64,000 bases of DNA from Demequina pelophila (GTDB lineage Bacteria > Actinomycetota > Actinomycetes > Actinomycetales > Demequinaceae), in contig NZ_BBLY01000004.1 of the NCBI RefSeq assembly GCF_000971175.1, positions 120,298-184,297 on the forward strand, in the 5' to 3' direction. The position numbers and the translations under genes were made by a program. Positions 35,045-44,550 of the stretch are shown here, one piece after another. Each line of letters starts with the position of its first letter. Positions within the stretch are counted from its first letter, which is position 1. The notes beneath the pieces were generated by a model. The model made no database searches. It was not told the DNA's origin and saw nothing but the letters and a program-made list of their open reading frames with translations.

Positions 35045-36171
35045 GGGTCGCGGTGATCCACCCGTGGTTCCCTCACTACAGGGAGGCGTTCTTCCGCGAG
35101 CTTCACGCGCGCGGCGCCCAGGCGGGAATCGACATCGACATCTACTGCGGCGAGACGCCTCCCGAGTGGAAGGACCGCAACGACACCGCATCGGATGCCA
35201 ACGTCACCGTGCTGCCCACGCGTTTCCTCGGCCTGGGGAGCAGGAACGTGTCGCTCAAGTCCATCGCCCCGGTGGCTCGGAAGGGGCCATACGACCTGGT
35301 GGTCCTCGAACACGCGGTCCGGAACCTGGAGACCTACCCGATCCTCGCGCGCAGGGGGACCATCGCCGCGAGCGTCGCCTACTGGGGCCACGGGCGCACC
35401 TATACCCAGGCGTCGAGCGGCCTGCAGGAGGCCGTGAAGCGCGTCATGGCTCGCCGGTGCGCGTGGTTCTTCGCCTACACCGAGGGCGGTGCGGCGGCGG
35501 TCCGGGAGGCCGGTCGCAGCGGAGGGCGCACCACGGTGCTGAACAACTCGATCGACACGACCGAGCTGCGGCGCGACCTCGACGCGGTCGAGCCGTCCGA
35601 GGTCGAGGCCCTCGAGCGCCGCTTCGATCTGCAGGGGCGGACGGCGCTGTTCATCGGTGGGCTGGACCCGAGCAAGCGGGTCGAGTTTCTGCTGGACGCC
35701 GCGGAGCGCGCGGCCGCGCACGACCCCGGCTTCAGGCTCCTGATCGCCGGCGCCGGTTCGCAGGCGGCACTCGTGGAGGCGGCCGCGAAGGATTCGCGGG
35801 CCGTGGGCTACCTCGGGCCTGTGTTCGGGCGTGAGAAGGCGGCGGCGATGAGGGCCGCCCAGGTCATGGCCATGCCCGGTCGCGTCGGCCTGGTCGCCGT
35901 GGACAGCCTCGTCGCGGAGCTGCCGATCGTGACGACCGACTGGCGCTGGCACGCGCCGGAGTTCGAGTACCTCGAGAACGGCAGGAACTCCGTGATCGCC
36001 AGCGACTCGCTCGAGGACTACGCGAGGGCGCTGGTCCGCACGCTCGGCGATGCGGCGTTCCTGACGAGCGCGCGGGCGGCGTGCCGCCAGGACGCGTCCG
36101 ACATCACGGTCGCGCGCATGGCGGAGAGATTCGTCGAGGGCCTCCTCGAGTGGGACCGTCAGCGCGCGTAG
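35041..36171 (+). CDS. glycosyltransferase family 4
   Basis: The 376-residue GT-B enzyme opens with VAVIHPWFPHYREAFFRELH, has HGRTYTQASSGLQEAVKR in the acceptor domain, and LFIGGLDPSKRVEFLLDA in the donor domain. The late region VMAMPGRVGLVAVDSLVAELPIVTTD replaces the usual E-x7-E with D-based residues. It is coupled to the acetyltransferase (ATGA). The sugar is unknown. Confidence 0.88.
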   Translation: MRVAVIHPWFPHYREAFFRELHARGAQAGIDIDIYCGETPPEWKDRNDTASDANVTVLPTRFLGLGSRNVSLKSIAPVARKGPYDLVVLEHAVRNLETYPILARRGTIAASVAYWGHGRTYTQASSGLQEAVKRVMARRCAWFFAYTEGGAAAVREAGRSGGRTTVLNNSIDTTELRRDLDAVEPSEVEALERRFDLQGRTALFIGGLDPSKRVEFLLDAAERAAAHDPGFRLLIAGAGSQAALVEAAAKDSRAVGYLGPVFGREKAAAMRAAQVMAMPGRVGLVAVDSLVAELPIVTTDWRWHAPEFEYLENGRNSVIASDSLEDYARALVRTLGDAAFLTSARAACRQDASDITVARMAERFVEGLLEWDRQRA

Positions 36172-36213
36172 GCGCGCCTCGCGCCGGCGTCCGGGCGCGC
36201 CGCGCTCCGCGGG

Positions 36214-37143
36214 TCAGGACACCGTCCTCCTGAGCGCGGCCAGTCCGGCCCGCACCCACCAGAGCGCATAGCTCGCCGCCCACCAGAATCCCCACGAGTA
36301 CGGTGCCAGCCGCCTCAGGATGCGGCGGGCGGATTCTGGATGCGCGCCGCCCTTGATCCCGATGTGGGCTCGCCACGCCTGCCATATGGTGCGATCGAAC
36401 CTGGGCGGGTTCCGCGGGCAGGTGCCGAAGGTGCCCGGTGCGAGGACGACCGGGACTCCCCTGCGCGTCGCCCTCGCGGCGTAGTCGATGTCGGCGAGGG
36501 CGTGGGAGAAGTGGCCATCGATCCCGCCCAGGTCCCGGGCGAGCTCCGCGCGGAGCAGGACCACGTTGCCGTTCATCGCGTCCACGGGCGTGGCGACCGC
36601 TCCAGGTTCGACCAGCGAGAAGCCCAACGGGTGGGCGCCTGCTCGCCTGAGCCCTCCATAGGTCGTCGTCGCGGAGTCGGGATCTCGCACCGCCCCCACG
36701 ATCACGCGCGGCAGGCCGTCTGCGGCCTGCTCGACGAGGCGCTCGATCGCGTCCTCATCGAGAACCACGTCGTCGTTGAGCCACAGCAGCAGGGCATCGC
36801 TCTGCGGCCCCAGCGCGTCGAGGGCGCTGCGTTCCGCCTCGGCCATCGACGCGGCCCAGAACCTGGAGCCGTCGCCGTGAAGGACGCGGACCCTGCTGCC
36901 GAACTCGCGGACCACCGAGTCCGCGGTCCCATCCGTCGACCCATCGTCGTACAGCACGGCCGATGCCTCGACTCCTGCCCGCGCGGCGGACCGAAACGCG
37001 CGCTCGAGCGCGCGCACGGTGAGCTCCCGGCGATTGTGGCAGGCGCTGATGGCGATGAGCTGCGTGGGGCCGGTGGTCCTTCGCGCGGGCCCCGGTGCCG
37101 GGCGGATCCGACCCGGGGGCGTCGACGGTGCGGCGGCGCGCAT
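36214..37143 (-). CDS. glycosyltransferase family 2
   Basis: The 309-residue GT-A enzyme has AISACHNRRELTVRALERAF, then AVLYDDGSTDGTADSV, WLNDDVVLDEDAIERLV (DxD-like) and MNGNVVLLRAELARDLGG. GHFSHALADIDYAARATRRG holds the acceptor-site acidic residues. This pattern matches rhamnosyl-like GT2 enzymes. The ATG at 37143 gives normal length. It follows the CpsF-like gene by 8 bp in the same orientation. Confidence 0.87.
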   Translation of the reverse strand: MRAAAPSTPPGRIRPAPGPARRTTGPTQLIAISACHNRRELTVRALERAFRSAARAGVEASAVLYDDGSTDGTADSVVREFGSRVRVLHGDGSRFWAASMAEAERSALDALGPQSDALLLWLNDDVVLDEDAIERLVEQAADGLPRVIVGAVRDPDSATTTYGGLRRAGAHPLGFSLVEPGAVATPVDAMNGNVVLLRAELARDLGGIDGHFSHALADIDYAARATRRGVPVVLAPGTFGTCPRNPPRFDRTIWQAWRAHIGIKGGAHPESARRILRRLAPYSWGFWWAASYALWWVRAGLAALRRTVS

Positions 37144-37151
37144 GCCCGGGC

Positions 37152-37907
37152 CTACGCCGCGACCCGGCGGCGCTCGCGCCACATGAGCCGCTCCCACTCG
37201 ACGATTCCCACGGTGTAGCGGTGCCACAGGCGCTTCGGCTCGGTCGCGAAGCGGAACAGCCACTCGAGCTTGGCGCGCTGCACCCACGCCGGCGCGGGCG
37301 CCTTGGTGCCGGCCACGAAGTCGAACGCCGCGCCCACGGCCGCGGTCGTGACGCCCAGGTCCCGGGCGATCCGGGTGGCGACAAAGTCCTGCTTGGGCGT
37401 GCCCAGCCCCACCCACACGATGTCGGGCTGCGCCGCCGCGATGCGGTCCAGGTACTCGGCGGCGCACAGGTCCTCGGCGCTTGCGATGGGCGGCGCGAGC
37501 CGGCCGGCGACGATCGCGCCGGGGAAGCGTCGGCCCACCTCGTGCGCGAGGCGGGACAATGTGGCGTCGTCGGCGCCATAGAAGTAGTGGCGGACGTGGC
37601 CGGCGCGGCCCAGGTCCAGCGTGCGCTCGAAGAAGTTGGTCCCGCGGACGTGCGTGTTGCGGGCGCCGCCGCGTCGGGCGATCGCGTCCGCCACCGGGCG
37701 GCCGTCGGCGTAGTTCTCGCCGGAGCCGTTGAGCAGCTCCTTGTACGACGGGTCCCGGTCGGCGAGCACGATGCACCACGTGTTGGTGAAGCGCAGGCAC
37801 GTGCCGTCGTGCGCGAAGGTGTGGATCAGGGCATCGTCGACGGCGTCGTCGAGCGTGGCGGGGTGGATGGTCACCCCTCCGATGGAGACTGCGGCGGGTA
37901 CTGGCAT
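37152..37907 (-). CDS. WecG/TagA/CpsF-family glycosyltransferase
   Basis: The 251-residue GT26 enzyme has LRFTNTWCIVLADRDPSYKELLN, a DGRPVADAIARRGG block, YFYGADDATL and VWVGLGTPKQDFVATRI, with the usual basic C-terminus (LWHRYTVGIVEWERLMWRER). Members transfer a second sugar onto the lipid-linked primer at the membrane face. A 9-bp hairpin at 37920-37945 lies 13 bp upstream of its ATG and may affect expression. Confidence 0.9.
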   Translation of the reverse strand: MPVPAAVSIGGVTIHPATLDDAVDDALIHTFAHDGTCLRFTNTWCIVLADRDPSYKELLNGSGENYADGRPVADAIARRGGARNTHVRGTNFFERTLDLGRAGHVRHYFYGADDATLSRLAHEVGRRFPGAIVAGRLAPPIASAEDLCAAEYLDRIAAAQPDIVWVGLGTPKQDFVATRIARDLGVTTAAVGAAFDFVAGTKAPAPAWVQRAKLEWLFRFATEPKRLWHRYTVGIVEWERLMWRERRRVAA

Positions 37908-37919
37908 GGCTCATGCACC

Positions 37920-37945
37920 TCACTGGGGTCTGCGCGCCCCAGTGA
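37920..37945. promoter_or_regulatory. leader hairpin of the CpsF-like gene
   Basis: TCACTGGGG and CCCCAGTGA pair around an 8-base loop within the untranslated leader. The minus strand continues from GGGGGAATCACTGGGG, similar to the G-rich leaders of other surface genes here. Confidence 0.5.
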
Positions 37946-38021
37946 TTCCCCCAGGCGGCGCGCGTTGCGTGTTATGCCCGCTTTGGCGGGGTTTGTTGCA
38001 GTGCCGAGACTACCCATGGCG

Positions 38022-38042
38022 GTGCAAATCGTCCAGACCCTG
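38022..38042. promoter_or_regulatory. shared upstream element GTGCAAA…ACCCTG
   Basis: The 21-bp sequence has the same spacing as 18363-18383, with 16 of 21 identical bases. Both lie upstream of minus-strand envelope-related genes. A common repressor or activator site is inferred. Confidence 0.45.
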
Positions 38043-38098
38043 CAAAAGGGATGATTCCGGCCTCTCGCGGTCGCAGGTGCTCCGGTGCGCGCCGCGCG

Positions 38099-38104
38099 TA
38101 TAGT
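38099..38104 (+). promoter_or_regulatory. -10 element TATAGT before DUF4012 gene
   Basis: TATAGT lies about 45 bp before the chosen GTG, and the same hexamer precedes the protocatechuate operon. No good -35 hexamer is visible. Confidence 0.45.
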
Positions 38105-38147
38105 CGCGTTATCCGGCGTGAGGGACGCCGGCGGCCGGGGGTGGGGC

Positions 38148-39920
38148 GTGGGTGCGGACGATGCCGTGGTTCGGACGGGCCGCCGCCGCACCGGCCGCTG
38201 GGTGGCCGTCATCCTCGCGGTGCCGGTGGTCGCGGTGCTGGTGCTCGGGGGGCTGGCGGCGTCGGACGCGTTCGCGCTGCGCGACGCCGCGGCAGACCTC
38301 GAGCGTCACGCGTCCGCCGCGCAGGCGGCGTTGCGCGAGCGCGACGTCGAGGCGCTCCGCAACGACGTTGCGGGCCTCGAGGACGCGGCCGGGCGGTTCG
38401 TCGCCGCCACGGACGGCCCGCACTGGTGGCTCGCCGCCCGCCTGCCCTACGTCGAGGACCAGGCGCGGCCGCTCGTCGCCGCCGGTCGCGCGGTCGAGGC
38501 CGTCGCCGCGGAGGCGCTGTCCCCCCTGGCGGCCATGGAGGACCTCGACGCGCTCGCGGCGCCCGCCTTCGAGGGTGGCCGCGTCGACCCGTTCGTGCTC
38601 GAGCCCTACCGCGCCACCCTGGGGCGTGCGGCGGACGCGCTCGAGGACGCGGTCGCGGAGCTCGCGGGGGAGGACGTGTCCCGCACGGACGCCCGGATCG
38701 CGGGGCCGTACGAGAAGCTCGCCCTCAAGCTCGACGAGGTCGCCGGGACGGTCCGGACCGCCAGCCGCACCGCGGAGCTGCTGCCGGCCATGCTGGGCGG
38801 GGAGGGGCCGCGCACCTACCTGGTGATGGTGCAGCACAATGCCGAGGCCCGCGCCACCGGCGGCATCGCCGGAGCGATCGTGGAGATCGGCGTCGAGGAC
38901 GGGCGCATCGACCTGCGCCGGCATCGGACCGCGACGGAGATGATCGCGGACGCCCCGGTCGCGGACCTCACGGCGGACGAGCGGCTCTACTACGGCGAGC
39001 GCATGGCGATCTTTCCGCAGGACGTCAACTTCACGCCCGAGTTCCCGCGCGCGGCGGAGCTCATGACCGCGTTCTGGAGCGCCCAGGGCGGTGGCGCGGT
39101 GGACGGGGTGATGGCCGTCGACCCGGTCGCGCTGGGCTGGATGCTCGAGGGCGCCCCGCCGGTGGACGTCGCGGGCGTCACGCTGGCGGCCGACACCCTG
39201 GCCGCCACCCTGCTCAACGGGGCGTACCTCGCCTTCCCGGACGCGGGGGAGCAGGACCTGTTCTTCGCCCTCGCGGCGGCGACGCTGTTCGGCCAGATGA
39301 CCTCGGGCGGTGCCAGCCCGGTCGCGGGCCTGACCCGCGCGGTCGAGGCCGGGCGGTTCCTGCTGTGGGCGGCCGACCCGGACGAGCAGCTCATCCTCGC
39401 CGCCACCCCGGTCGCGGGCGTTGTTCTCGAGCGAGACGCCGCTCTCGGTCTGTTCGTCAACGACGGCTCCGGCACCAAGATCGGATGGTACGTCGACACC
39501 GAGGCCACGGTGACGGACCTGAGGTGCGCGGACGGCCGCCTGGCCGGTCAGCGCGTCGACGTCGCGCTGCGCCACACCTTCGACGGCGACGTGACCACCC
39601 TGCCCGAGACCGTGGGCGGCGGGCGGCTCCTGCCCCAGGGCAGGTATGAGTCGAACCTCATCCTCATGCCGCCCGCGGGGCTGACCTTCGGCGCGGTCGC
39701 GCAGAATGGCGAGCCCGCGACCCTCGCGCAGGGCGCCTTCGAGGGGCGCCTGCAGGGGCAGCTGCGCGTGGGGCTCGAGCCGGGCGAGGCGGTTGCCTAC
39801 TCGGTCGAACTGACCGCCGCGGTCCCGCTCGATGCGGAGGCTGTGGTGGACGTGGTCGCGACTCCCGGGCCCCGCGACCGGGGCGTCGAGCGCCGCGAGG
39901 AGGCCGCCACGTCCTGCTGA
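38148..39920 (+). CDS. DUF4012 membrane-anchored protein
   Basis: The protein of about 590 residues has one N-terminal transmembrane helix (WVAVILAVPVVAVLVLGGLAA), a helical stretch, and a DUF4012 domain with YLVMVQHNAEARATGGIAGAI and FPQDVNFTPEFPRAAELMTAFW. The domain is common in actinobacterial polysaccharide clusters; its function is unknown, and an extracytoplasmic role in polymer handling is often supposed. A GTG at 38118 is also possible, but 38148 leaves room for the promoter and ribosome site. It ends in EEAATSC. Confidence 0.85.
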   Translation: MGADDAVVRTGRRRTGRWVAVILAVPVVAVLVLGGLAASDAFALRDAAADLERHASAAQAALRERDVEALRNDVAGLEDAAGRFVAATDGPHWWLAARLPYVEDQARPLVAAGRAVEAVAAEALSPLAAMEDLDALAAPAFEGGRVDPFVLEPYRATLGRAADALEDAVAELAGEDVSRTDARIAGPYEKLALKLDEVAGTVRTASRTAELLPAMLGGEGPRTYLVMVQHNAEARATGGIAGAIVEIGVEDGRIDLRRHRTATEMIADAPVADLTADERLYYGERMAIFPQDVNFTPEFPRAAELMTAFWSAQGGGAVDGVMAVDPVALGWMLEGAPPVDVAGVTLAADTLAATLLNGAYLAFPDAGEQDLFFALAAATLFGQMTSGGASPVAGLTRAVEAGRFLLWAADPDEQLILAATPVAGVVLERDAALGLFVNDGSGTKIGWYVDTEATVTDLRCADGRLAGQRVDVALRHTFDGDVTTLPETVGGGRLLPQGRYESNLILMPPAGLTFGAVAQNGEPATLAQGAFEGRLQGQLRVGLEPGEAVAYSVELTAAVPLDAEAVVDVVATPGPRDRGVERREEAATSC

Positions 39921-39970
39921 CGGCAGCCGGGCGACGGGTCCTCGCGACCTGAGGTCGTCTCCCGCGAGGC

Positions 39971-40951
39971 TCAGCCGCGCAGTGCGCCCACGTTCTCCCG
40001 GTACCACTCGACGGTGCGGCGCAGGCCTTCCTCCAACGAGATCGAGGACGTCCACCCGAGTGAGGTGAGCAGGGAGACGTCGAGGAGCTTCTGGGGGGTG
40101 CCGTCGGGCTTGGATGTGTCCCAGCGGGTCTCGCCGGAATAGCCCACCACGTCCGCGATGGTCTCGGCGATCTCGCGGATGGTGACGTCGGTGCCGGTGC
40201 CCACGTTGACCTGGCTGGGGCCGTCGTAGTGCTCGAGCAGGTGCAGGCAGGCGTCGGCCATGTCGTCGGAGTGGAGGAATTCGCGCCGGGGCGATCCGGT
40301 GCCCCAGTTGGTCACGGACGGCGCCGCGGAGGCGGCGGCCTCGTCGTAGCGGCGGATGAGCGCCGGGAGGACGTGGGAGCCGGTGGGGGAGAAGTTGTCG
40401 TGCGGGCCGTAGAGGTTGGTGGGCATGGCGGAGATCCATGCCTTGCCGTGTTGGCGGCGGGCGGCCTGGACGTGGAGGATGCCGGCGATCTTGGCGATGG
40501 CGTAGGCGTCGTTGGTGGGCTCCAGGTGTCCGGTGAGGAGGTAGTCCTCGCGCAGCGGCTGGGGCGCCAGTTTGGGGTAGATGCAGGACGAGCCCAGGAA
40601 CAGCAGCCGCTCCACGTCCGCCTCGAGCGCGGCGTCGAGGACGTTGGTCTGGATGCGGATGTTGTCGGACAGGAAGTCGACCGGGTAGGTGTTGTTGGCG
40701 AGGATGCCGCCGACCTTCGCGGCGGCGAGGACCACGTAGCGGGGCCGGGTCTGGCGGAAGAAGGCGAAGGTCGCCTCGCGGTCCTTGAGATCGAGGTCGG
40801 CCGATGCGCGTCCCACCAGGTTGGTGAAGCCCGCCTTGTCGAGTCGGCGCCAGATGGCCGAGCCCACCAGGCCGCGGTGCCCCGCGACATAGAACGGCGC
40901 CTCGCGGTCCAGCGCGCCCGGTGTGTACTCGACGCCGTCGGCGGCCGTCAC
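39971..40951 (-). CDS. fcl: GDP-L-fucose synthase
   Basis: This enzyme converts GDP-4-keto-6-deoxymannose to GDP-L-fucose with NADPH. The 326-residue SDR enzyme has [14 protein letters not shown] as its Rossmann motif, SSCIYP with the catalytic Ser, and YAIAK for Tyr/Lys. NLYGPHDNF and [13 protein letters not shown] are typical of Fcl. It starts with a GTG overlapping the gmd stop, so the two consecutive steps are translationally coupled. The product would be a fucose donor for the exopolysaccharide. Confidence 0.94.
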   Translation of the reverse strand: MTAADGVEYTPGALDREAPFYVAGHRGLVGSAIWRRLDKAGFTNLVGRASADLDLKDREATFAFFRQTRPRYVVLAAAKVGGILANNTYPVDFLSDNIRIQTNVLDAALEADVERLLFLGSSCIYPKLAPQPLREDYLLTGHLEPTNDAYAIAKIAGILHVQAARRQHGKAWISAMPTNLYGPHDNFSPTGSHVLPALIRRYDEAAASAAPSVTNWGTGSPRREFLHSDDMADACLHLLEHYDGPSQVNVGTGTDVTIREIAETIADVVGYSGETRWDTSKPDGTPQKLLDVSLLTSLGWTSSISLEEGLRRTVEWYRENVGALRG

Positions 40952-41976
40952 GCCGCGCGCCACGAGCGCAGGTCCACGACGTCGTGCCACGGCTTGCCCT
41001 CGTAGCCGATCGCCTCGAGGTCCGCGTCGACCATGAGGCGCGCGAGCGCGCGCCCGTCGACGGTGGCCTTCCAGCCCAGCTTCTGCTCGGCCTTGGAGGC
41101 GTCGCCGATGAGCGCATCCACCTCGGTGGGGCGCAGATAGCGCGGGTCGAAGCGGACGTGATCGTGCCAGTCGAGTCCCACACGGGAGAACGCCTCGTCG
41201 AGGAAGTCGCGGACGGTGATCCCGGTGCCGGTCGCGAGGACATAATCGTCGGGAGTCTCGGCCTGAAGCATGCGCCACATCCCCTCGACGTATTCGGCGG
41301 CGTAGCCCCAGTCGCGGATCGCGTCGAGGTTGCCCAGCCAGACCTCGTTCTCGAGCCCGGCCTTGATGCGGGCGGCGGCGCGGGTGATCTTGCGCGTCAC
41401 GAACGTCTCGCCGCGTCGCGGCGACTCGTGGTTGAACAGGATGCCGTTGACCGCGAACATGCCGTACGCCTCGCGGTAGTTCTTGGTCACCCAGTACGAG
41501 TAGACCTTGGCCGCGCCGTACGGGGAGCGCGGGTAGAACAGGGTGTCCTCGTTCTGCGGCGGCGGGCTCGCGCCGAACATCTCTGAGGACGACGCCTGGT
41601 AGAAGCGGGTCTCGATGCCCGCGAGCCGGACGGCCTCGAGCATGCGGATCGAACCCACGCCGGTGGTGTCGCCCGTGTGCTCGGGCTCGTCGAAGGACAC
41701 GCGCACGTGTGACTGCGCGGCCAGGTTGTACACCTCGTCCGGATGGATCCGGCTCAGCAGCGAGACCAGGCGGGCGCCGTCGGACAGGTCGCCGTAGTGG
41801 AGGAACAGCCGCGCGTCGTCGTCGTGCGGGTCTACGTAGAGATGCTCGATGCGCTGCGTGTTGAAGGTGCTGGCCCGGCGGATCAGGCCGTGCACCTCGT
41901 ATCCCTTGCTCAACAGCAATTCAGCGAGGTAGGAGCCGTCCTGGCCCGTGATGCCCGTGATCAATGCCTTCTTCAT
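40948..41976 (-). CDS. gmd: GDP-mannose 4,6-dehydratase
   Basis: The 342-residue NADP-dependent enzyme makes GDP-4-keto-6-deoxy-D-mannose. [62 protein letters not shown] and [15 protein letters not shown] are signature blocks. The ATG is preceded by CACTGGGGGACAAC, a G-rich ribosome site. It is the first gene of the fucose pair; the spacer upstream carries the phosphatase gene's terminator. Confidence 0.95.
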   Translation of the reverse strand: MKKALITGITGQDGSYLAELLLSKGYEVHGLIRRASTFNTQRIEHLYVDPHDDDARLFLHYGDLSDGARLVSLLSRIHPDEVYNLAAQSHVRVSFDEPEHTGDTTGVGSIRMLEAVRLAGIETRFYQASSSEMFGASPPPQNEDTLFYPRSPYGAAKVYSYWVTKNYREAYGMFAVNGILFNHESPRRGETFVTRKITRAAARIKAGLENEVWLGNLDAIRDWGYAAEYVEGMWRMLQAETPDDYVLATGTGITVRDFLDEAFSRVGLDWHDHVRFDPRYLRPTEVDALIGDASKAEQKLGWKATVDGRALARLMVDADLEAIGYEGKPWHDVVDLRSWRAA

Positions 41977-42364
41977 GTTGTCCCCCAGTGCCTCAGCGTG
42001 CCCTCTTTGGTGGACTCTATCCGTTTGGTCCGGATTGCGGAAGACTGGTTTCGTCGGGGGTGAACGTGGGCCACAACGCTGATCAGACCGCTCGTCTACC
42101 AGCCCGTCGGCGCGGAGGTGTTCGCCTTCCGCCGCGGCGGCGAGCCGCCGGTGTTCCCCAGCGAGCGCAAGGACGGCCGCTCGCTCACAAGTGCGCGCAT
42201 GGTCCTGACGCCGGGCGAGATCACCACGGGCACCCACGACCGGGTCGCGACCGCCGGAAGCAATGGGCTGGCCCAGGTGGTCACCACCCCCGGTGCCCGC
42301 GCCACCCGGGTAGCGCGGGACACCCGCGCTACCGGCGGTTGCTGACGTCCCGGCGCGCAGAGCC
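41977..42364. other. 388-bp spacer between phosphatase and gmd
   Basis: The spacer holds the gmd leader, a strong hairpin at 42309-42333, and one open + frame of 75 codons (GTG at 42118) containing [19 protein letters not shown]. That frame has no recognisable family or start signal and may be chance or a gene remnant. I do not call it a gene. Confidence 0.5.
42309..42333. terminator. terminator hairpin after tyrosine phosphatase gene
   Basis: A perfect 11-bp stem (GGTAGCGCGGG / CCCGCGCTACC) with an ACA loop lies about 30 bp beyond the phosphatase stop codon on the minus strand. Confidence 0.8.
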
Positions 42365-42910
42365 TCAGCCGCGCAGCCAGGTGCAGAACTCCTCCACCGC
42401 GGCGCGGATGAGCGTGTACGCCTCGTGGTAGTCGGCCTGCGACCGGCGGTAGGGGTCGGGCACGTCGACGAAGTCGTAGCCGGCAAGCACGGGCCGATGC
42501 GCGGCGATAGCGGTCGGCAGGCTCGCCAGACGTTCGGGCACGGCCGTGCCCGTCAACTCCGCGCCCGTGCCGGCAGCGGCGGCCAGCTCGGCCAGGGTGA
42601 AGGTGCGCCGCAGCGCCCGCGGGTGGAGCTGGACCACGTGCTGGCGGTGTGCGGCGGTCATGGTGATGACCAGATCCGCCTCATCGAGCAACGCGGGCGT
42701 GAGCTGGCGGCCCGAGTGGCGCGAGCCGTCGAGCGAGTCGGCCGCGAGCTCGGCGAGCATCGGTTCGGGAATGCCAGTGCCGTCCAGCGCATTCGTACCG
42801 GCGCTCGCGGAGACCACGTGCGCGCCCAGGTGCTCGCGGATGAGGATCTCGCCCGCGGGGGAGCGGCAGATGTTCCCGGTGCAGACCGTGAGAACCGTGG
42901 GGGCCGTCAT
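42365..42910 (-). CDS. low-molecular-weight protein tyrosine phosphatase
   Basis: The 181-residue phosphatase has the P-loop [13 protein letters not shown] at residues 9-21 (Cys, Arg) and the general-acid Asp in [10 protein letters not shown] near 155. It would dephosphorylate the adjacent autokinase, as Wzb does for Wzc. The ATG lies 5 bp after the kinase stop, so the two form an operon. Confidence 0.93.
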   Translation of the reverse strand: MTAPTVLTVCTGNICRSPAGEILIREHLGAHVVSASAGTNALDGTGIPEPMLAELAADSLDGSRHSGRQLTPALLDEADLVITMTAAHRQHVVQLHPRALRRTFTLAELAAAAGTGAELTGTAVPERLASLPTAIAAHRPVLAGYDFVDVPDPYRRSQADYHEAYTLIRAAVEEFCTWLRG

Positions 42911-42915
42911 GGCCG

Positions 42916-44376
42916 CTACTTGACGTCCTTCTGCTCGGCGTAGGTGTAGCCGTAGCGGCCGTAGCCATAGGCGTCGGCGCCGCGGGTGGGGAGCATCGTG
43001 AGCACCAGCCCGGAGACGGGGGCGCCGGCGGTCTCGAGGGCCTGGCAGGCGGCGTCGAGCTGGTTGGCGTGGGTGCGTCCGGAGGCGACGATGACGATGG
43101 CCCCGCCGACCATGCGGGCCAGGATGGCGGCATCGGTGACGGGAAGCAGCGGCGGCGCGTCGTAGAGCACCACATCGAACCGAGAGCCGAGGTCCTCGAC
43201 CAGGTTCGCCATGAGGGCGCTGCCCAGCAACTCCGAGGGGTTGGGCGGAATCGTGCCGGCGGGGAGCAGGTGCAGGTCGGTGCGGCCCCACCGCTGGATG
43301 GCATCGTCGACGCTCAGGCGCCCGATGAGCACATCGGTGAGTCCGGTGCCGCTCTCGACGCCCATGTAGGAGCCCACCTTGGGGCGGCGCAGGTCCGAGC
43401 CGACCAGGAGCACCTTGGCGCCGGCGTCGGCCAGCGCGATGGCGAGGTTGGCGGCGGTGGTGGACTTGCCCTCGGCGGGGATCGAAGAGGTGAACACGAA
43501 GGAGCGGGAGGCGCGGTCGGCGTCCAGGAACTGAAGGTTGGTGCGTAGGGTGCGGAAGGACTCGGAGCGGGGGCTACGCGCATCCGCGTGGATCAGCAGA
43601 GGCCGTTCCTTGGCCTTGGGGTCGAACACGATGCCGCCCAGGACTGGCGCGTCGATGATGCGCTCGAGGTCGCGCTCGTTGCGGATGCGCGTGTCGAGCG
43701 TGGTGCGCAGCAGGGCGACGCCCACGCCGAGCGCCAGCCCCAAGAGGAGCCCGAGCGCCACGTTCAGCGTCTTCTTGGGAGCGACGGGCGCCGTCGGAAC
43801 CTCGGCCTCCTGCACCATGGTGAGGGCGACGGGCGACCCGGCCGTTGCATCGGTCGTCTCAATGTCCTCGACGACCGCAATGAGCTGGTTCGAGGCCTCG
43901 GTGGCAAGTGCAGCGGCGAAATCGGGATCCGAGTCAGTAACGGTGACGTTGATCACCGACGTGTTCAGCGGCGTAGAGGCGCTGAGGTGTCCTCGCAACG
44001 AGGCGACGGACCTGTCGATCGACAGGGCATCGATGGTGGGCTGTAGCACCGACGCGGTGGTGATGAGGTCGGCGTAGGTCTTGACGCGCGCCTGGGTGAA
44101 GGAGTTGCCCTGGGCCAGTTCAGACACGGTGGAGGATCCGGAGGTGGAGACGAACACCTTCGCGGACGCTGAGTACTCGGGCGTGGCTACGAGGGAATAG
44201 GTCAACCCGGCACCTCCGCCGAGTACGGTCAGCATCGCGATGAGGATCAGATTCTTCCTCAGCAACCGAAGGTAGTCCTGCAACTCCACACGCGCCCCCA
44301 GAGAGATCGACTGCGACGGCTTCGCCCGCGTCCAGGATTCTCCCATCGCGGAGCCTGGAACGTCCCTGGCTCCCAT
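42916..44376 (-). CDS. Wzc/CpsCD-type tyrosine autokinase
   Basis: The 486-residue protein fuses a chain-length (Wzz) domain to a BY-kinase. The Wzz part has two transmembrane helices (LILIAMLTVLGGGAGLTYSL and LNVALGLLLGLALGVGVALL). The kinase has Walker A SSIPAEGKSTTAANLA, Walker A' VLLVGSDLRRP and Walker B VVLYDAPPLLP. The tail YGYGRYGYTYAEQK is the tyrosine cluster that becomes phosphorylated. It controls polymer length and export with the phosphatase. The first 28 residues are uncertain; an ATG at 44346 is possible. Confidence 0.92.
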   Translation of the reverse strand: MGARDVPGSAMGESWTRAKPSQSISLGARVELQDYLRLLRKNLILIAMLTVLGGGAGLTYSLVATPEYSASAKVFVSTSGSSTVSELAQGNSFTQARVKTYADLITTASVLQPTIDALSIDRSVASLRGHLSASTPLNTSVINVTVTDSDPDFAAALATEASNQLIAVVEDIETTDATAGSPVALTMVQEAEVPTAPVAPKKTLNVALGLLLGLALGVGVALLRTTLDTRIRNERDLERIIDAPVLGGIVFDPKAKERPLLIHADARSPRSESFRTLRTNLQFLDADRASRSFVFTSSIPAEGKSTTAANLAIALADAGAKVLLVGSDLRRPKVGSYMGVESGTGLTDVLIGRLSVDDAIQRWGRTDLHLLPAGTIPPNPSELLGSALMANLVEDLGSRFDVVLYDAPPLLPVTDAAILARMVGGAIVIVASGRTHANQLDAACQALETAGAPVSGLVLTMLPTRGADAYGYGRYGYTYAEQKDVK

Positions 44377-44550
44377 CCGCTCCCTCGCGCGGGCCAGCGC
44401 CGGGTGGGCTGGTGTGTTGAGGGTAGCGCAGAAGGGGGCCCCGACTTCCTAGGAAGGTCTTTGTCCGGGGGTTCTTCGCGATCTCCCGCCGCAATCTGTG
44501 CCAAGCGTAGCGTCGACATCGCGCGCGGTGCGTTCCATTCCGCCGGCTGG
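44377..44550. other. spacer between EPS kinase and metX1
   Basis: The spacer contains a perfect palindrome, CTTCCTAGGAAG, at 44445-44456, likely in the kinase promoter region. No gene is seen. Confidence 0.5.

Noticed and set aside
38109..41243. A 1044-codon open frame on the minus strand
   Set aside because: It runs antisense through the DUF4012 gene and overlaps fcl out of frame; no family motifs, so it is a codon-bias shadow.
42118..42345. 75-codon ORF between the phosphatase gene and gmd
   Set aside because: No ribosome site, no recognisable family, and it ends inside the phosphatase gene's terminator region.
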